Shown here piece by piece: positions 55,184-63,854 of a DNA stretch of 64,000 nucleotides. Numbering within the stretch: the stretch's first letter is position 1; the number at the start of each line of letters is the position of its first letter. Below the pieces are notes generated by a model that saw only the letters and a list, made by a program, of their open reading frames with translations, was not told the origin of the DNA and ran no database searches. Made by a program: the position numbers and the translations under genes. This stretch comes from Oscillospiraceae bacterium (GTDB taxonomy: Bacteria; Bacillota; Clostridia; Oscillospirales; Ruminococcaceae), in assembly GCA_021769725.1 (NCBI GenBank), contig JAETSI010000001.1, forward strand, positions 201,089 to 265,088, in the 5' to 3' direction.

Positions 55184-55236
55184 TGCTGCTGAATCCCAGT
55201 GTAAAGCGGATTCGGCAGCATAAAAAAATTTTTTTG
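55184..55236 (+). terminator. Terminator of the EF-G paralogue
   Basis: TGCTGCTGAATCC pairs with GGATTCGGCAGCA, followed by TAAAAAAATTTTTTTG. Confidence 0.8.
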
Positions 55237-55255
55237 AGAAATTTCAAAAAAGGGG

Positions 55256-55284
55256 TTGACAAATCAAAAAAGCTGTGATATAAT
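55256..55284 (+). promoter_or_regulatory. Promoter of the tRNA cluster
   Basis: TTGACA (55256-55261), 17 bp, TATAAT (55279-55284), 42 bp before the first tRNA. Confidence 0.85.
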
Positions 55285-55326
55285 ATAATAGTCGTCAGGG
55301 AAAGAAAGCCTGATGAATGAAATAGT

Positions 55327-55402
55327 GGGGGTTTAGCTCAGCTGGGAGAGCATCTGCCTTACAAGCAGAGGGTCACAGGTTCGAGCCCTGTAGTCCCCAC
55401 CA
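55327..55402 (+). tRNA. tRNA-Val (anticodon TAC)
   Basis: Acceptor GGGGGTT/AGTCCCC, anticodon loop CTTACAA (TAC), TTCGAGC T-loop, encoded CCA. Confidence 0.95.
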
Positions 55403-55408
55403 TTTTTT

Positions 55409-55485
55409 GGCCCGGTAGTTCAGTTGGTTAGAACGCTAGCCTGTCACGCTAGAGGTCGTGAGTTCGAGCCTCATCCGGGTCGCCA
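55409..55485 (+). tRNA. tRNA-Asp (anticodon GTC)
   Basis: Acceptor GGCCCGG/CCGGGTC, anticodon loop CTGTCAC (GTC), encoded CCA. Confidence 0.95.
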
Positions 55486-55489
55486 TTAT

Positions 55490-55565
55490 GCGGATTTAGC
55501 TCATCTGGTAGAGCGCCACCTTGCCAAGGTGGAGGTAGCGAGTTCGAGCCTCGTAATCCGCTCCA
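55490..55565 (+). tRNA. tRNA-Gly (anticodon GCC)
   Basis: Acceptor GCGGATT/AATCCGC, anticodon loop TTGCCAA (GCC), encoded CCA. Confidence 0.95.
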
Positions 55566-55570
55566 TAGAC

Positions 55571-55644
55571 GGCGCTATAGCCAAGTGGTAAGGCGTGGGT
55601 CTGCAACACCCTGATCCCCAGTTCAAATCTGGGTGGCGCCTCCA
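55571..55644 (+). tRNA. tRNA-Cys (anticodon GCA)
   Basis: Acceptor GGCGCTA/TGGCGCC, anticodon loop CTGCAAC (GCA), encoded CCA. The outermost anticodon-stem pair looks like a T-T mismatch; otherwise regular. Confidence 0.93.
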
Positions 55645-55645
55645 A

Positions 55646-55673
55646 AGAGTCCGGTTTCCGGACTCTTTTTTTA
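55646..55673 (+). terminator. Terminator of the tRNA cluster
   Basis: AGAGTCCGG pairs with CCGGACTCT, followed by TTTTTT. Confidence 0.92.
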
Positions 55674-55706
55674 TATAAAAAATATGGTGAAAATGCGTAA
55701 AAGTAC

Positions 55707-55735
55707 TTGCATTTATTAAGCGTTTTTGATATAAT
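55707..55735 (+). promoter_or_regulatory. Promoter of the GH3 gene
   Basis: TTGCAT (55707-55712), 17 bp, TATAAT (55730-55735). Confidence 0.75.
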
Positions 55736-55778
55736 ATACTTATAATTATACTGAATTTTTCTGAAAAGAGGGTACACG

Positions 55779-58562
55779 ATGAAAAAAATACTTGATTGGA
55801 AAAAATATCTTGAAATAGCTGCCAAAACAGTTTCAGAAGGCATTGTAATGCTGAAGAATGACAATAACGCTCTTCCTCTTCCCAAAGACGAGATTATTTC
55901 TGTTTTCGGACGTATCCAGCTTCACTATTATAAAAGCGGAACCGGTTCCGGCGGAATGGTGAATGTTTCCAAGGTAACGGGAATCACCGATGGTCTTATT
56001 GAGTCAGGTGTAAAACTGAATACAGAGCTTCTTGACATTTATCGCCGCTGGGACGATGAAAACCCCTTTGATCTCGGAAAAGGGTGGGGCGATGAGCCAT
56101 GGTCTCAGACAGAAATGCCGCTTGATATAGAAACGGTAAGAAATGCTGCAAAAAAAGGATCAACGGCTATAGTAATAATAGGAAGAACAGCAGGAGAAGA
56201 AATGGATGCTCGTCTGGAAGAAGGATCTTTTCTGCTGACCAAAACGGAACTTGATATGCTTAAAAAGGTTCGTTCCGGGTTCAAAAAGGTTGTTGTGCTT
56301 CTTAATGTGGGCGGACTTATTGATATGTCTTTCGTTGATTCGTGCAATCCCGATGCTGTTTTGTATGTATGGCAGGGAGGTATGACGGGCGGAACGGGAA
56401 CGGCTGACGTTCTTACCGGAAAAACCAGTCCGTCCGGAAAGCTTCCTGATACGATTGCTTTTAATGTGTCAGATTATCCCTCTGATACGTGCTTTGGAGG
56501 TAAAAAGTTCAATATCTACTATGAGGATATATACGTCGGCTATCGCTGGTTTGAAACGTTTGCACCGGAAAAAGTCCGATATCCTTTCGGTTTCGGATTG
56601 TCATATACTGATTTTGAAATTACCCCTGTCCATACTTCCGGAGACGGCTCACGTATAACTATTACTTGTGCCGTAAAAAATATTGGTAAATTCAGCGGAA
56701 AAGAGGTCGTTCAGGTTTATTGTGAAGCTCCGCAGGGAAAACTCGGAAAACCTGCAAGGGTTCTTTGCGGCTATGGAAAAACCAAACTTCTTGAGCCTGG
56801 AGAAACTCAGGAACTTGACGTGACATTCCGCATTGCTGATTTTGCTTCATATGATGATTCCGGCGCTTCGGACAGACGCAGCTGCTGGGTTCTTGAGGGC
56901 GGCGAATATAACTTCTATGTCGGTTCTGATGTACGCAGTGCTGCAAAAGCTGTCACAATTGTTCAGAGGCAGAGCGCCACAGTGAAGAGATGTGTACAGG
57001 CGGCAGCTCCGGTGACAAAATTTGACCGTATCAGAGCGGAAGTAACGGAAAACGGTCTTGTTCCCGTATATGAAGAAGTGCCCGTCAATATGGTTGATGA
57101 AACGCAGCGCCGTATATATAAACTTCCGAAAGAGATTCCATATACCGGAGATAAGGGAATAAAGCTTGCCGATGTTGTTGCAAAAAAGTATAATCTGAAC
57201 GAATTTATCGCTCAGATGACCGATAATGATCTTGCCTGCATCGTCAAAGGCGAGGGAATGGGCAGTCCGAGGGTCACTGCCGGAACTGCTTCTGCTTTCG
57301 GCGGTGTTTCCGATAGTCTTGCTGCTATGGGAATTCCGGCTGGATGCTGCGATGACGGTCCCTCCGGAATGCGTCTGGACTGCGGAACAAAGGCATTCAG
57401 CCTGCCTAACGGTACTATGATTGCTTCAACTTTCAATCGTGAACTGGTGCAGGAATTGTTTGAATTCATGGGTTATGAAATGACTGCAAACAAAGTGGAA
57501 TGTCTGCTCGGCCCTGGAATGAATATTCATCGTCATCCGCTTAACGGACGTAATTTTGAATACTTTTCAGAAGATCCTTTCCTGACCGGAACAATGGCAG
57601 CGGCAGAACTTAATGGACTGCATTCAGCAGGTGTTACAGGCACCATAAAGCATTATTGTGCCAACAATCAGGAGACAAATCGTCATTCGACAGATTCGAT
57701 TGTATCAGAAAGAGCGCTCAGGGAAATTTATCTCAAGGGCTTTGAAATCGCTGTCCGTGATGGAAATGCTGATTCCGTTATGACCACATACGGCTCTTTA
57801 AATGGTCTATGGACAGCAGGCAGTTTTGATCTTAACACAACGATCCTACGGGAGGACTGGGGATTCAAAGGAATAACCATGACTGACTGGTGGGCTAATG
57901 TGAATGAGCGTGGGACTGAACCTTCAAGAAACAATCTGGCTGCTATGGTTCGTGCTCAGAACGATCTTTATATGGTGTGTGCAAACTGTACAGATAATGA
58001 TGATAATATTATAGAAGCTCTGGAAAACGGTACTCTCACAAGAGGGGAACTCCAGCGTAATGCAAAGAATATCCTGAGTTTTCTTATGAAAACTAATGCT
58101 ATGAAACGACTTATGGGCAATGCTCCAGAAGTGGAAATTATTGGGAGAGACTGTGAAGAAAACGCTGATGAATCCGACGTTGTATGGTACGATATTGACG
58201 GCAGCATTGACGTTGATCTTACCGGAGTAAAGAGTGAAAAGGGAAAAAATTATTCATTTGCACTCAATGTTGCTCGCCGTGGTTTGTATAGGGTAACGAT
58301 AACCGCTTCGTCTGAGGCAAGCGAACTGGCACAGATACCTCTTACGCTGTTTCTTATGGGATCGGCATCCGGAACTATGACATGGAGTGGCACAAACGGC
58401 GAGCCTGTATCTATTTCCACGGATGCTCCAATGTTCTCACGGTTTACGACGGTCAGGCTGTATTTTGCACAGAATGGTCTGGATCTCCATAATATTTCTT
58501 TCGAGCTTCTGCGTGAGGCTGAGGATATAACGATTGCATTTGTTGAAGAGGATAAAGACTGA
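55779..58562 (+). CDS. Circularly permuted family 3 glycoside hydrolase (beta-glucosidase-like)
   Basis: 927 residues without signal peptide, so cytoplasmic. The order of GH3 domains is swapped: the (alpha/beta)6 sandwich comes first (about 10-270, with KNDNNALPL and YPFGFGLSYTDFE), then a fibronectin III-like domain (280-390), then the catalytic TIM barrel (about 450-770) with GPGMNIHRHPLNGRNFEYFSEDP, IKHYCANNQE and the nucleophile Asp703 in MTDWW. The same permuted order is known from Ruminococcus albus and Butyrivibrio beta-glucosidases. A further C-terminal beta-rich part (810-925) resembles a carbohydrate-binding module. Probably splits imported cello-oligosaccharides. The stop overlaps the next start by one base. 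Confidence 0.9.
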   Translation: MKKILDWKKYLEIAAKTVSEGIVMLKNDNNALPLPKDEIISVFGRIQLHYYKSGTGSGGMVNVSKVTGITDGLIESGVKLNTELLDIYRRWDDENPFDLGKGWGDEPWSQTEMPLDIETVRNAAKKGSTAIVIIGRTAGEEMDARLEEGSFLLTKTELDMLKKVRSGFKKVVVLLNVGGLIDMSFVDSCNPDAVLYVWQGGMTGGTGTADVLTGKTSPSGKLPDTIAFNVSDYPSDTCFGGKKFNIYYEDIYVGYRWFETFAPEKVRYPFGFGLSYTDFEITPVHTSGDGSRITITCAVKNIGKFSGKEVVQVYCEAPQGKLGKPARVLCGYGKTKLLEPGETQELDVTFRIADFASYDDSGASDRRSCWVLEGGEYNFYVGSDVRSAAKAVTIVQRQSATVKRCVQAAAPVTKFDRIRAEVTENGLVPVYEEVPVNMVDETQRRIYKLPKEIPYTGDKGIKLADVVAKKYNLNEFIAQMTDNDLACIVKGEGMGSPRVTAGTASAFGGVSDSLAAMGIPAGCCDDGPSGMRLDCGTKAFSLPNGTMIASTFNRELVQELFEFMGYEMTANKVECLLGPGMNIHRHPLNGRNFEYFSEDPFLTGTMAAAELNGLHSAGVTGTIKHYCANNQETNRHSTDSIVSERALREIYLKGFEIAVRDGNADSVMTTYGSLNGLWTAGSFDLNTTILREDWGFKGITMTDWWANVNERGTEPSRNNLAAMVRAQNDLYMVCANCTDNDDNIIEALENGTLTRGELQRNAKNILSFLMKTNAMKRLMGNAPEVEIIGRDCEENADESDVVWYDIDGSIDVDLTGVKSEKGKNYSFALNVARRGLYRVTITASSEASELAQIPLTLFLMGSASGTMTWSGTNGEPVSISTDAPMFSRFTTVRLYFAQNGLDLHNISFELLREAEDITIAFVEEDKD

Positions 58563-58903
58563 TGAGCATACAGATCTTTGGAACTAAAAAATGTTTTGAT
58601 ACAAAAAAAGCCGAGCGCTGGTTCAAGGAACGTGGAGTAAAGTATCAGTTCATTGATATGAAAGAAAAGGGAATGAGCAAAGGTGAATTCAACAGCATTG
58701 TGCAGGCTCTTGGCGGAGTTGACAGCTTAATCAGCGACAAGGCGAAGGATAAAGAGCTTCTTACCCTGATGAAATATCTTACTGATGAGGATAAAAAGGA
58801 AAAGCTTTTTGAAAATCAGAATATAATCGTAACTCCTATTGTCCGCAGCGGAAAAAAGGCTGTTACAGGATTTCTTCCTGAAGTATGGAAAGAATGGAAG
58901 TAA
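58562..58903 (+). CDS. Spx/ArsC-family thioredoxin-fold protein (single-cysteine type)
   Basis: 113 residues. FGTKKCFDTKKAERWFKERGVKYQFIDMKEKGMSK is the ArsC/Spx/YffB N-terminus with one cysteine (Cys11) and Thr at the second position of CxxT. It lacks the CxxC of the homologue at 25861. Function unknown; single-cysteine members include reductases that use external thiols. Translationally coupled to the GH3 gene through TGATG. Confidence 0.82.
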   Translation: MSIQIFGTKKCFDTKKAERWFKERGVKYQFIDMKEKGMSKGEFNSIVQALGGVDSLISDKAKDKELLTLMKYLTDEDKKEKLFENQNIIVTPIVRSGKKAVTGFLPEVWKEWK

Positions 58904-58972
58904 AATTGCAATTTTTATTTAATAAGAATTTCTCCTTAATAATAGAATTTTACAATAAATTCAGGGATTTTC

Positions 58973-59001
58973 TTGATTTTTTTATAAATATATGATATAA
59001 T
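58973..59001 (+). promoter_or_regulatory. Promoter of the SPFH gene
   Basis: TTGATT (58973-58978), 17 bp, TATAAT (58996-59001). A leader hairpin TTATGCG/CGCATAA lies at 59020-59039. Confidence 0.7.
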
Positions 59002-59073
59002 TATTTTATTGAGGCAACTTATGCGGTATTACGCATAAAATTACGGGATAGTCACCCGAAAGGAGTTTTACTT

Positions 59074-60468
59074 ATGGGGATACTTAAAGCAGCGTTAACA
59101 GCAGCGTCATCAACAATGGCGGATCAGTGGCTGGAATTTTATTCATGCGAATCCATGCCTGTGGATGCTCTTGTTGTAAGAGCAAAGCGTCAGACAGGAA
59201 AGCGCTCATCAAATACAAAGGGAAATGAAAATGTGATTTCTGATGGAAGCAAGATCGTTGTAAACGAAGGTCAGGCTATGATAATGGTCGAGCAAGGAAT
59301 GATAACTGAAATTGCAACAGAAGCCGGTATTTATACATATAATTCTTCTGAATCGCCCAGTATCTTCTCCAGCAGCTTTGGCAAAGGACTTGTTAATACA
59401 TTCAAAGATATGTGGGACAGAATCAAGCACGGCGGCGATGCGGCAAGAGATCAGAAAATATATTTCTTCAACATGAAGGAAATTATGGATAACAATTTCG
59501 GTACTCTGTCACCTGTTCCGTTCCGTATGAAGTATGAAGATCTCGGCAGAAGCTTCACTGTAAGTGTGCGATGCAATGGTAAATATGTGTTTAAAATTTC
59601 AGATCCTGTTCTTTTTTATACTAATGTATGCGGAAATATTTCAAGTACTTATAACCGTACAACTTTGGATAGTCAGATAAGAACCGAATTTGTAGATGCT
59701 CTTAATCCGGCATTTGCGGAGCTTTCAGCACAGGGTATCAGATACGACCAGCTTGCCGGAGGTCATGCTTATGTAAAGGACGCTCTCAGCAAGGCTCTGT
59801 CGTCAAGGTGGGAGGATAACAGAGGAATCACTCTCATGGGCGTATTTATAAATTCTGCTACGATACCTGACGGAGATCTTAAAAAGATCCAGGAGTATGA
59901 GGATAAGGCATGGCTCAGAGATCCATCTAATGCTGCAACTCTTATGGCTGAGGCTCAGGCAGAAGCGATGAAAACAGCAGCCGGTAACGCTGGCGGAGCT
60001 GCAATGGGATTTTTTGGCATGAATCTTGCTTCACAGGCAGGAGGAATGAACGCTCAGAATCTTTATGCAATGGGTGCGGCGCAGCAGGCGGCAGCTCAGC
60101 AGCAGTCCGGCGGAGCAGGTACATGGCAGTGCGCCTGCGGAACGTCTAATACCGGTAAGTTCTGCAACAACTGCGGTAAACCGAAGCCGGCAGCGCAGAA
60201 CAGCTGGAAATGTTCATGCGGCGCTGAGAATACAGGTAAATTCTGTGCTGAGTGCGGAAAATCAAAACCTGCTGTGGATGGTTGGACCTGCTCTTGCGGA
60301 GCGATAAACAAAGGAAAATTTTGCGCCGAGTGCGGAAAGCAGAAACCGGCAGGAGCGCCGCTATATCGTTGTGATAAGTGCGGATGTGAACCGGAAGATC
60401 CATTCAATCCTCCTAAATTTTGTGCTGAGTGCGGCGATCCTTTCAATGATTCCGATATTGTAAAATAA
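59074..60468 (+). CDS. SPFH-domain protein with C-terminal zinc ribbons
   Basis: 464 residues. Residues about 1-290 form an SPFH/Band 7-like domain of the YdjI/virion-core-like type (SKIVVNEGQAMIMVEQGMI, TLSPVPFRMKY, VKDALSKALSSRW). A glycine/alanine/glutamine-rich linker (about 300-350) follows. The tail has four zinc-ribbon repeats, three of the form CxCGxxNxGKFCxxCGKxKP plus a last CDKCGCEPED ... KFCAECGD. No membrane helix or signal peptide is seen. Bacillus YdjI is linked to membrane stress and phage-shock-type responses; whether this one is, is unknown. GAAAGGAG precedes the ATG. Confidence 0.85.
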   Translation: MGILKAALTAASSTMADQWLEFYSCESMPVDALVVRAKRQTGKRSSNTKGNENVISDGSKIVVNEGQAMIMVEQGMITEIATEAGIYTYNSSESPSIFSSSFGKGLVNTFKDMWDRIKHGGDAARDQKIYFFNMKEIMDNNFGTLSPVPFRMKYEDLGRSFTVSVRCNGKYVFKISDPVLFYTNVCGNISSTYNRTTLDSQIRTEFVDALNPAFAELSAQGIRYDQLAGGHAYVKDALSKALSSRWEDNRGITLMGVFINSATIPDGDLKKIQEYEDKAWLRDPSNAATLMAEAQAEAMKTAAGNAGGAAMGFFGMNLASQAGGMNAQNLYAMGAAQQAAAQQQSGGAGTWQCACGTSNTGKFCNNCGKPKPAAQNSWKCSCGAENTGKFCAECGKSKPAVDGWTCSCGAINKGKFCAECGKQKPAGAPLYRCDKCGCEPEDPFNPPKFCAECGDPFNDSDIVK

Positions 60469-60474
60469 TAAAAT

Positions 60475-60512
60475 GCGGACATCCGAATTTAAATCGGATG
60501 TCCGTTATTTTT
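60475..60512. terminator. Terminator between the SPFH gene and mreB
   Basis: CGGACATCCGA pairs with TCGGATGTCCG, followed by TTATTTTT; it lies between convergent genes. Confidence 0.85.
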
Positions 60513-61530
60513 ATCTGTATTTATAAACCGCAGCCGCTTCAAATCCATCAAGCAATGTGGTCATATGTCCGAAAGCCATACCCGTTCCTTTGGCAACGCA
60601 GTTGATGGAATCTTTGGCGATTCGGCAGTTAATGCCAAGGGTACGTTTAATAAGCTGCGGCAGACCTCCCAGAAGCGCTCCGCCGCCTGTCATGAGCAGA
60701 CCGTTGTCATAAATATCTCCCACAAGCTCAGGGGGAGCGTCCTCGAGAACCTTTCTTATCGCTTCCATGATTGCAAATGTATCGTCTTCAATTGCCTCAA
60801 AAAGCTCAAGTTCGCTGATGAGAACCTGCGCCGGAAGTCCTTTGAGAAGGCTTCTTCCCTTGACAAGACAAGTCATTTCTTCATTGGGGTCATAAAGGTT
60901 GCAAAGCTCCATTTTTACTTTTTCAGCCGTTCTTTCGCCGATAAGAAGTTTGTATTTGTTCTGCATATATCTGATAATAGACTTGTCTATCTTATTTCCG
61001 GCGATTTTGATAGTGTGCGAGGTGACAACGCCGTTCATGGAAACAATTGCAACATCAGTTGTTCCGCCGCCGATATCGACTATAAGATGTCCTTTTGCCT
61101 TGGTGATATTAACGCCTGCGCCGATCATTGCTGCAATAGGCTCCTGGATAAGATACACCTGACGTGAACCGGCACTTTTGGCAGCATCCACAACTGCACG
61201 GCTTTCAATATCGGTGATGAAAGAGGGGACGCATATGATTATTCTTGGTTTCAGAAGCTGATGTCCCGTAACTTTAAGGATAAATTCACGTATCATGCTG
61301 TGAGTCAGATCATCATCGGAGATAACTCCTTCGCTTATCGGGCGTGCAACGGCTATGTAATCGGGATTTCTGCCGATCATTTCATATGCTTCCCTGCCGA
61401 CTGCCAGAACCCTTTCTGTGCGGGTATTGTAGGCTATAACAGACGGTTCGCTCAGAACTACTCCTTTGCTTCCCATTGTCATAACGATGTTTGAAGTTCC
61501 GAGATCTATTCCAATATCAGTATTTGCCAT
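60511..61530 (-). CDS. mreB: MreB-like rod-shape actin
   Basis: 339 residues of bacterial actin: phosphate 1 DIGIDLGTSNIVM, phosphate 2 LIVDIGGGTTDVAIVSMNGVV, LIQEPIAAMIGAGVNI and the adenosine motif LMTGGGALLGGLPQLI. Polymerises under the membrane to organise cell-wall synthesis. mreC and mreD are not adjacent, so it may be an MreB paralogue (Mbl/MreBH type). ATG 61530 follows GAAAGGTC; the longer frame from 61596 would overlap recD2. Confidence 0.92.
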   Translation of the reverse strand: MANTDIGIDLGTSNIVMTMGSKGVVLSEPSVIAYNTRTERVLAVGREAYEMIGRNPDYIAVARPISEGVISDDDLTHSMIREFILKVTGHQLLKPRIIICVPSFITDIESRAVVDAAKSAGSRQVYLIQEPIAAMIGAGVNITKAKGHLIVDIGGGTTDVAIVSMNGVVTSHTIKIAGNKIDKSIIRYMQNKYKLLIGERTAEKVKMELCNLYDPNEEMTCLVKGRSLLKGLPAQVLISELELFEAIEDDTFAIMEAIRKVLEDAPPELVGDIYDNGLLMTGGGALLGGLPQLIKRTLGINCRIAKDSINCVAKGTGMAFGHMTTLLDGFEAAAVYKYR

Positions 61531-61585
61531 ATTTTTTGACCTTTCTTTCAAGCAGTGGCGAACAAAGAATTGTACGCTGCTGCAT

Positions 61586-63832
61586 TTATTCTTCATGCAG
61601 CTCCGGAGCGGAAAAGATACTGTTGTTCTTGTCCGGAGCTTCGTTTCTGAGCATATTTTTCAGACAGGTATACCGCTTTGCACTGCGGTTGTTGTCAACC
61701 ATTTTCTGTACTTCCTCTTCCTGTCCGATGATTATGAGCATCTTTTTTGCTCTTGTAACAGCGGTATAAAGAAGGCTTCTGTAGGACAGTTTATTGAAGC
61801 CGTCCATAAGAGGAATTATAACTATTTCAAATTCGCATCCCTGGCTTTTATGAACAGTAATAGCGTACGCAAGCTCGATCTGCGGCAACTGATCGAAAGT
61901 GAATACCGCATTTCTGCCGTCAAAATCAATGACCGCCAGCTTGTCCATATTGTTTATGCTTACGATACGTCCGATATCGCCGTTAAAAATTCCCGTTCCC
62001 TGTTCGTCGCCCTTGCGCCATACGATGTCGTAATTATTTTTTGTCTGCATCACCTTGTCGCCCTCACGGAATGTATAAAGATATCCCTTATGCTCCGCTT
62101 TTTTCGGTGAACGGGGATTCAGTTTTTCCTGAAGCAGCTTGTTGAGTTCTACTGTTCCGAGAGTTCCCTTGCGTGACGGACAGAGGATCTGTATATCGTC
62201 TACCGGGTTGATATTATATGCTTTCGGAAGTCTTTTTTCAGCCAGATCTGCCAGAAGTTCCGCAGATTTGCCATAGTCACTGCGCTTAAAGAAGAAAAAA
62301 TCATTATTTTTCTGAGTAAGATCGGGGTATTCCCCGGATACGATTTTATGGGCATTAGTGATTATGCAGCTCTGGCGTGCCTGCCGGAATATCTCTTTGA
62401 GTGCGACTACGGGAACAATGCCACAGTCAATGAGATCGCCGAGAAGATTTCCTGCTCCTACAGAAGGCAGCTGATCGCTGTCTCCTACCATTATGAGACG
62501 GCAGCCCAGTCTCAGGGCACGGAGCAGCTTTTCAAAAAGGATGACATCAACCATGGACATCTCGTCAATAACGATAACATCGCATTCCAGTGGATTATTT
62601 TCGTTGTGTGCGAATGTAAGCTTTCCGCCGGCGTCATATATCACCTCGAGAAGCCGATGAATGGTTTTGGCTTCTTTTCCCGTGAGATCGGACATTCTTT
62701 TGGCAGCACGTCCGGTGGGAGCAGCGAGAAGAACTTTACGTCCCTGCTTCTCAAAAATGGAAATTATCGCATTGAGAGCAGTGGTTTTTCCTGTTCCGGG
62801 GCCTCCGGTAAGGATCATAAGACCACGTGAAACAGCAGAGGTTATTGCTTTGCGCTGAATAGTTTCATATTTTATATTATGTTCTTCTTCTTCAATGTCA
62901 ATAAGCGTATTGTAGTTAAAATCTTCCGGAGATGTGAAGTCTTTCAGGATATTGATTCTATCTGCTATAAACTGTTCGGCATAGTAGTAATCCGGAAGAT
63001 ATACATATTCACGGTTATTTTTCCAGAATTCAAAAAGCTCATGATCGTCAAGAGCCGTGTTGTAGGAGCCGTAGAAGTCCGTTTCACTTACGCCAAGTAC
63101 CTTTGTGGCTTTGCTACAGAGGATGGATAGCGGAAGGCAGGTATGACCAATGGACGAATTTGCTTTGAGAATATACTGAATCCCAGCGATTATGCGCTTT
63201 TCGGAATTTTTTTCTATGTGCAGGTCGGATGCGATATTATCTGCTTTTTCAAATTCAAGTTCGATCGAATCGCCGCAGAGAATATAAGGATTAAGTTTCA
63301 GTAGCTCAATGGCGTCCGTGCCGAACTTGCGGTAAGTGTTCATGGCGTACTGGGATTTTATTTCGTACTTTTGAAGAAAAGTCATTATGCATCGGAGTGA
63401 AAACAGCTTTTTTGTTTCAGCGGCGATCTCTTCACACTTAGCGGCAGAGATCCCTTTTATCTCCGAAAGTCTGTGCGGCTGGTTCTCCATGATATTCAGT
63501 GTCTGAGCGCCAAATACATTGACGATCTTTTTTGCAAGACCGGGACCTATCCCCTTGACAGCACCTGAAGCAAGATATTTTTCGATGTTGACAACGGTAT
63601 CAGGGAGCTTGCGTTCACAGTAATCAGCTCTGAATTGTGTTCCAAATTTTTTGTGATTTATGTATTGTCCTTCAAGGATAAGACCTTCGCCCTCTTCGAC
63701 GTCGCCGAGATCGCCCACGGCAGTTATAAGTTCGCCGCCTGCGTCAATATCTACTACTGCATAGCCGTTCTGTTCGTTCCTGAAAAGGATATTCTCGACC
63801 GTTCCCTCGATATGGAGCGGCTTTTCGTCCAT
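61586..63832 (-). CDS. recD2: RecD2-type ATP-dependent DNA helicase
   Basis: 748 residues. N-terminal OB-like part (HIEGTVENILFRNEQNGYAVV), tandem helix-hairpin-helix (GAVKGIGPGLAKKIVNVFG, LSEIKGISAAKCEEIAAE), then SF1B helicase motifs: Walker A LTGGPGTGKTTALNA, Walker B VIVIDEMSMVD, motif III GDSDQLPSVGAGNLLGDL, and motifs V/VI AYAITVHKSQGCEFEIVIIP and YTAVTRAKKMLI. A 5'-3' helicase outside RecBCD, acting in repair. The ATG at 63832 (MDEKPLH) has 6 bases to GGAGG; the one at 63838 directly abuts it. Upstream of mreB, same strand. Confidence 0.93.
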   Translation of the reverse strand: MDEKPLHIEGTVENILFRNEQNGYAVVDIDAGGELITAVGDLGDVEEGEGLILEGQYINHKKFGTQFRADYCERKLPDTVVNIEKYLASGAVKGIGPGLAKKIVNVFGAQTLNIMENQPHRLSEIKGISAAKCEEIAAETKKLFSLRCIMTFLQKYEIKSQYAMNTYRKFGTDAIELLKLNPYILCGDSIELEFEKADNIASDLHIEKNSEKRIIAGIQYILKANSSIGHTCLPLSILCSKATKVLGVSETDFYGSYNTALDDHELFEFWKNNREYVYLPDYYYAEQFIADRINILKDFTSPEDFNYNTLIDIEEEEHNIKYETIQRKAITSAVSRGLMILTGGPGTGKTTALNAIISIFEKQGRKVLLAAPTGRAAKRMSDLTGKEAKTIHRLLEVIYDAGGKLTFAHNENNPLECDVIVIDEMSMVDVILFEKLLRALRLGCRLIMVGDSDQLPSVGAGNLLGDLIDCGIVPVVALKEIFRQARQSCIITNAHKIVSGEYPDLTQKNNDFFFFKRSDYGKSAELLADLAEKRLPKAYNINPVDDIQILCPSRKGTLGTVELNKLLQEKLNPRSPKKAEHKGYLYTFREGDKVMQTKNNYDIVWRKGDEQGTGIFNGDIGRIVSINNMDKLAVIDFDGRNAVFTFDQLPQIELAYAITVHKSQGCEFEIVIIPLMDGFNKLSYRSLLYTAVTRAKKMLIIIGQEEEVQKMVDNNRSAKRYTCLKNMLRNEAPDKNNSIFSAPELHEE

Positions 63833-63854
63833 ATTCATCCTCCTTTCCGTTTTA

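Noticed and set aside
55327..55644. tRNA cluster as an integration site
   Set aside because: The tRNAs are intact and neighbours are ordinary chromosomal genes; no integrase or duplicated 3' end is present.
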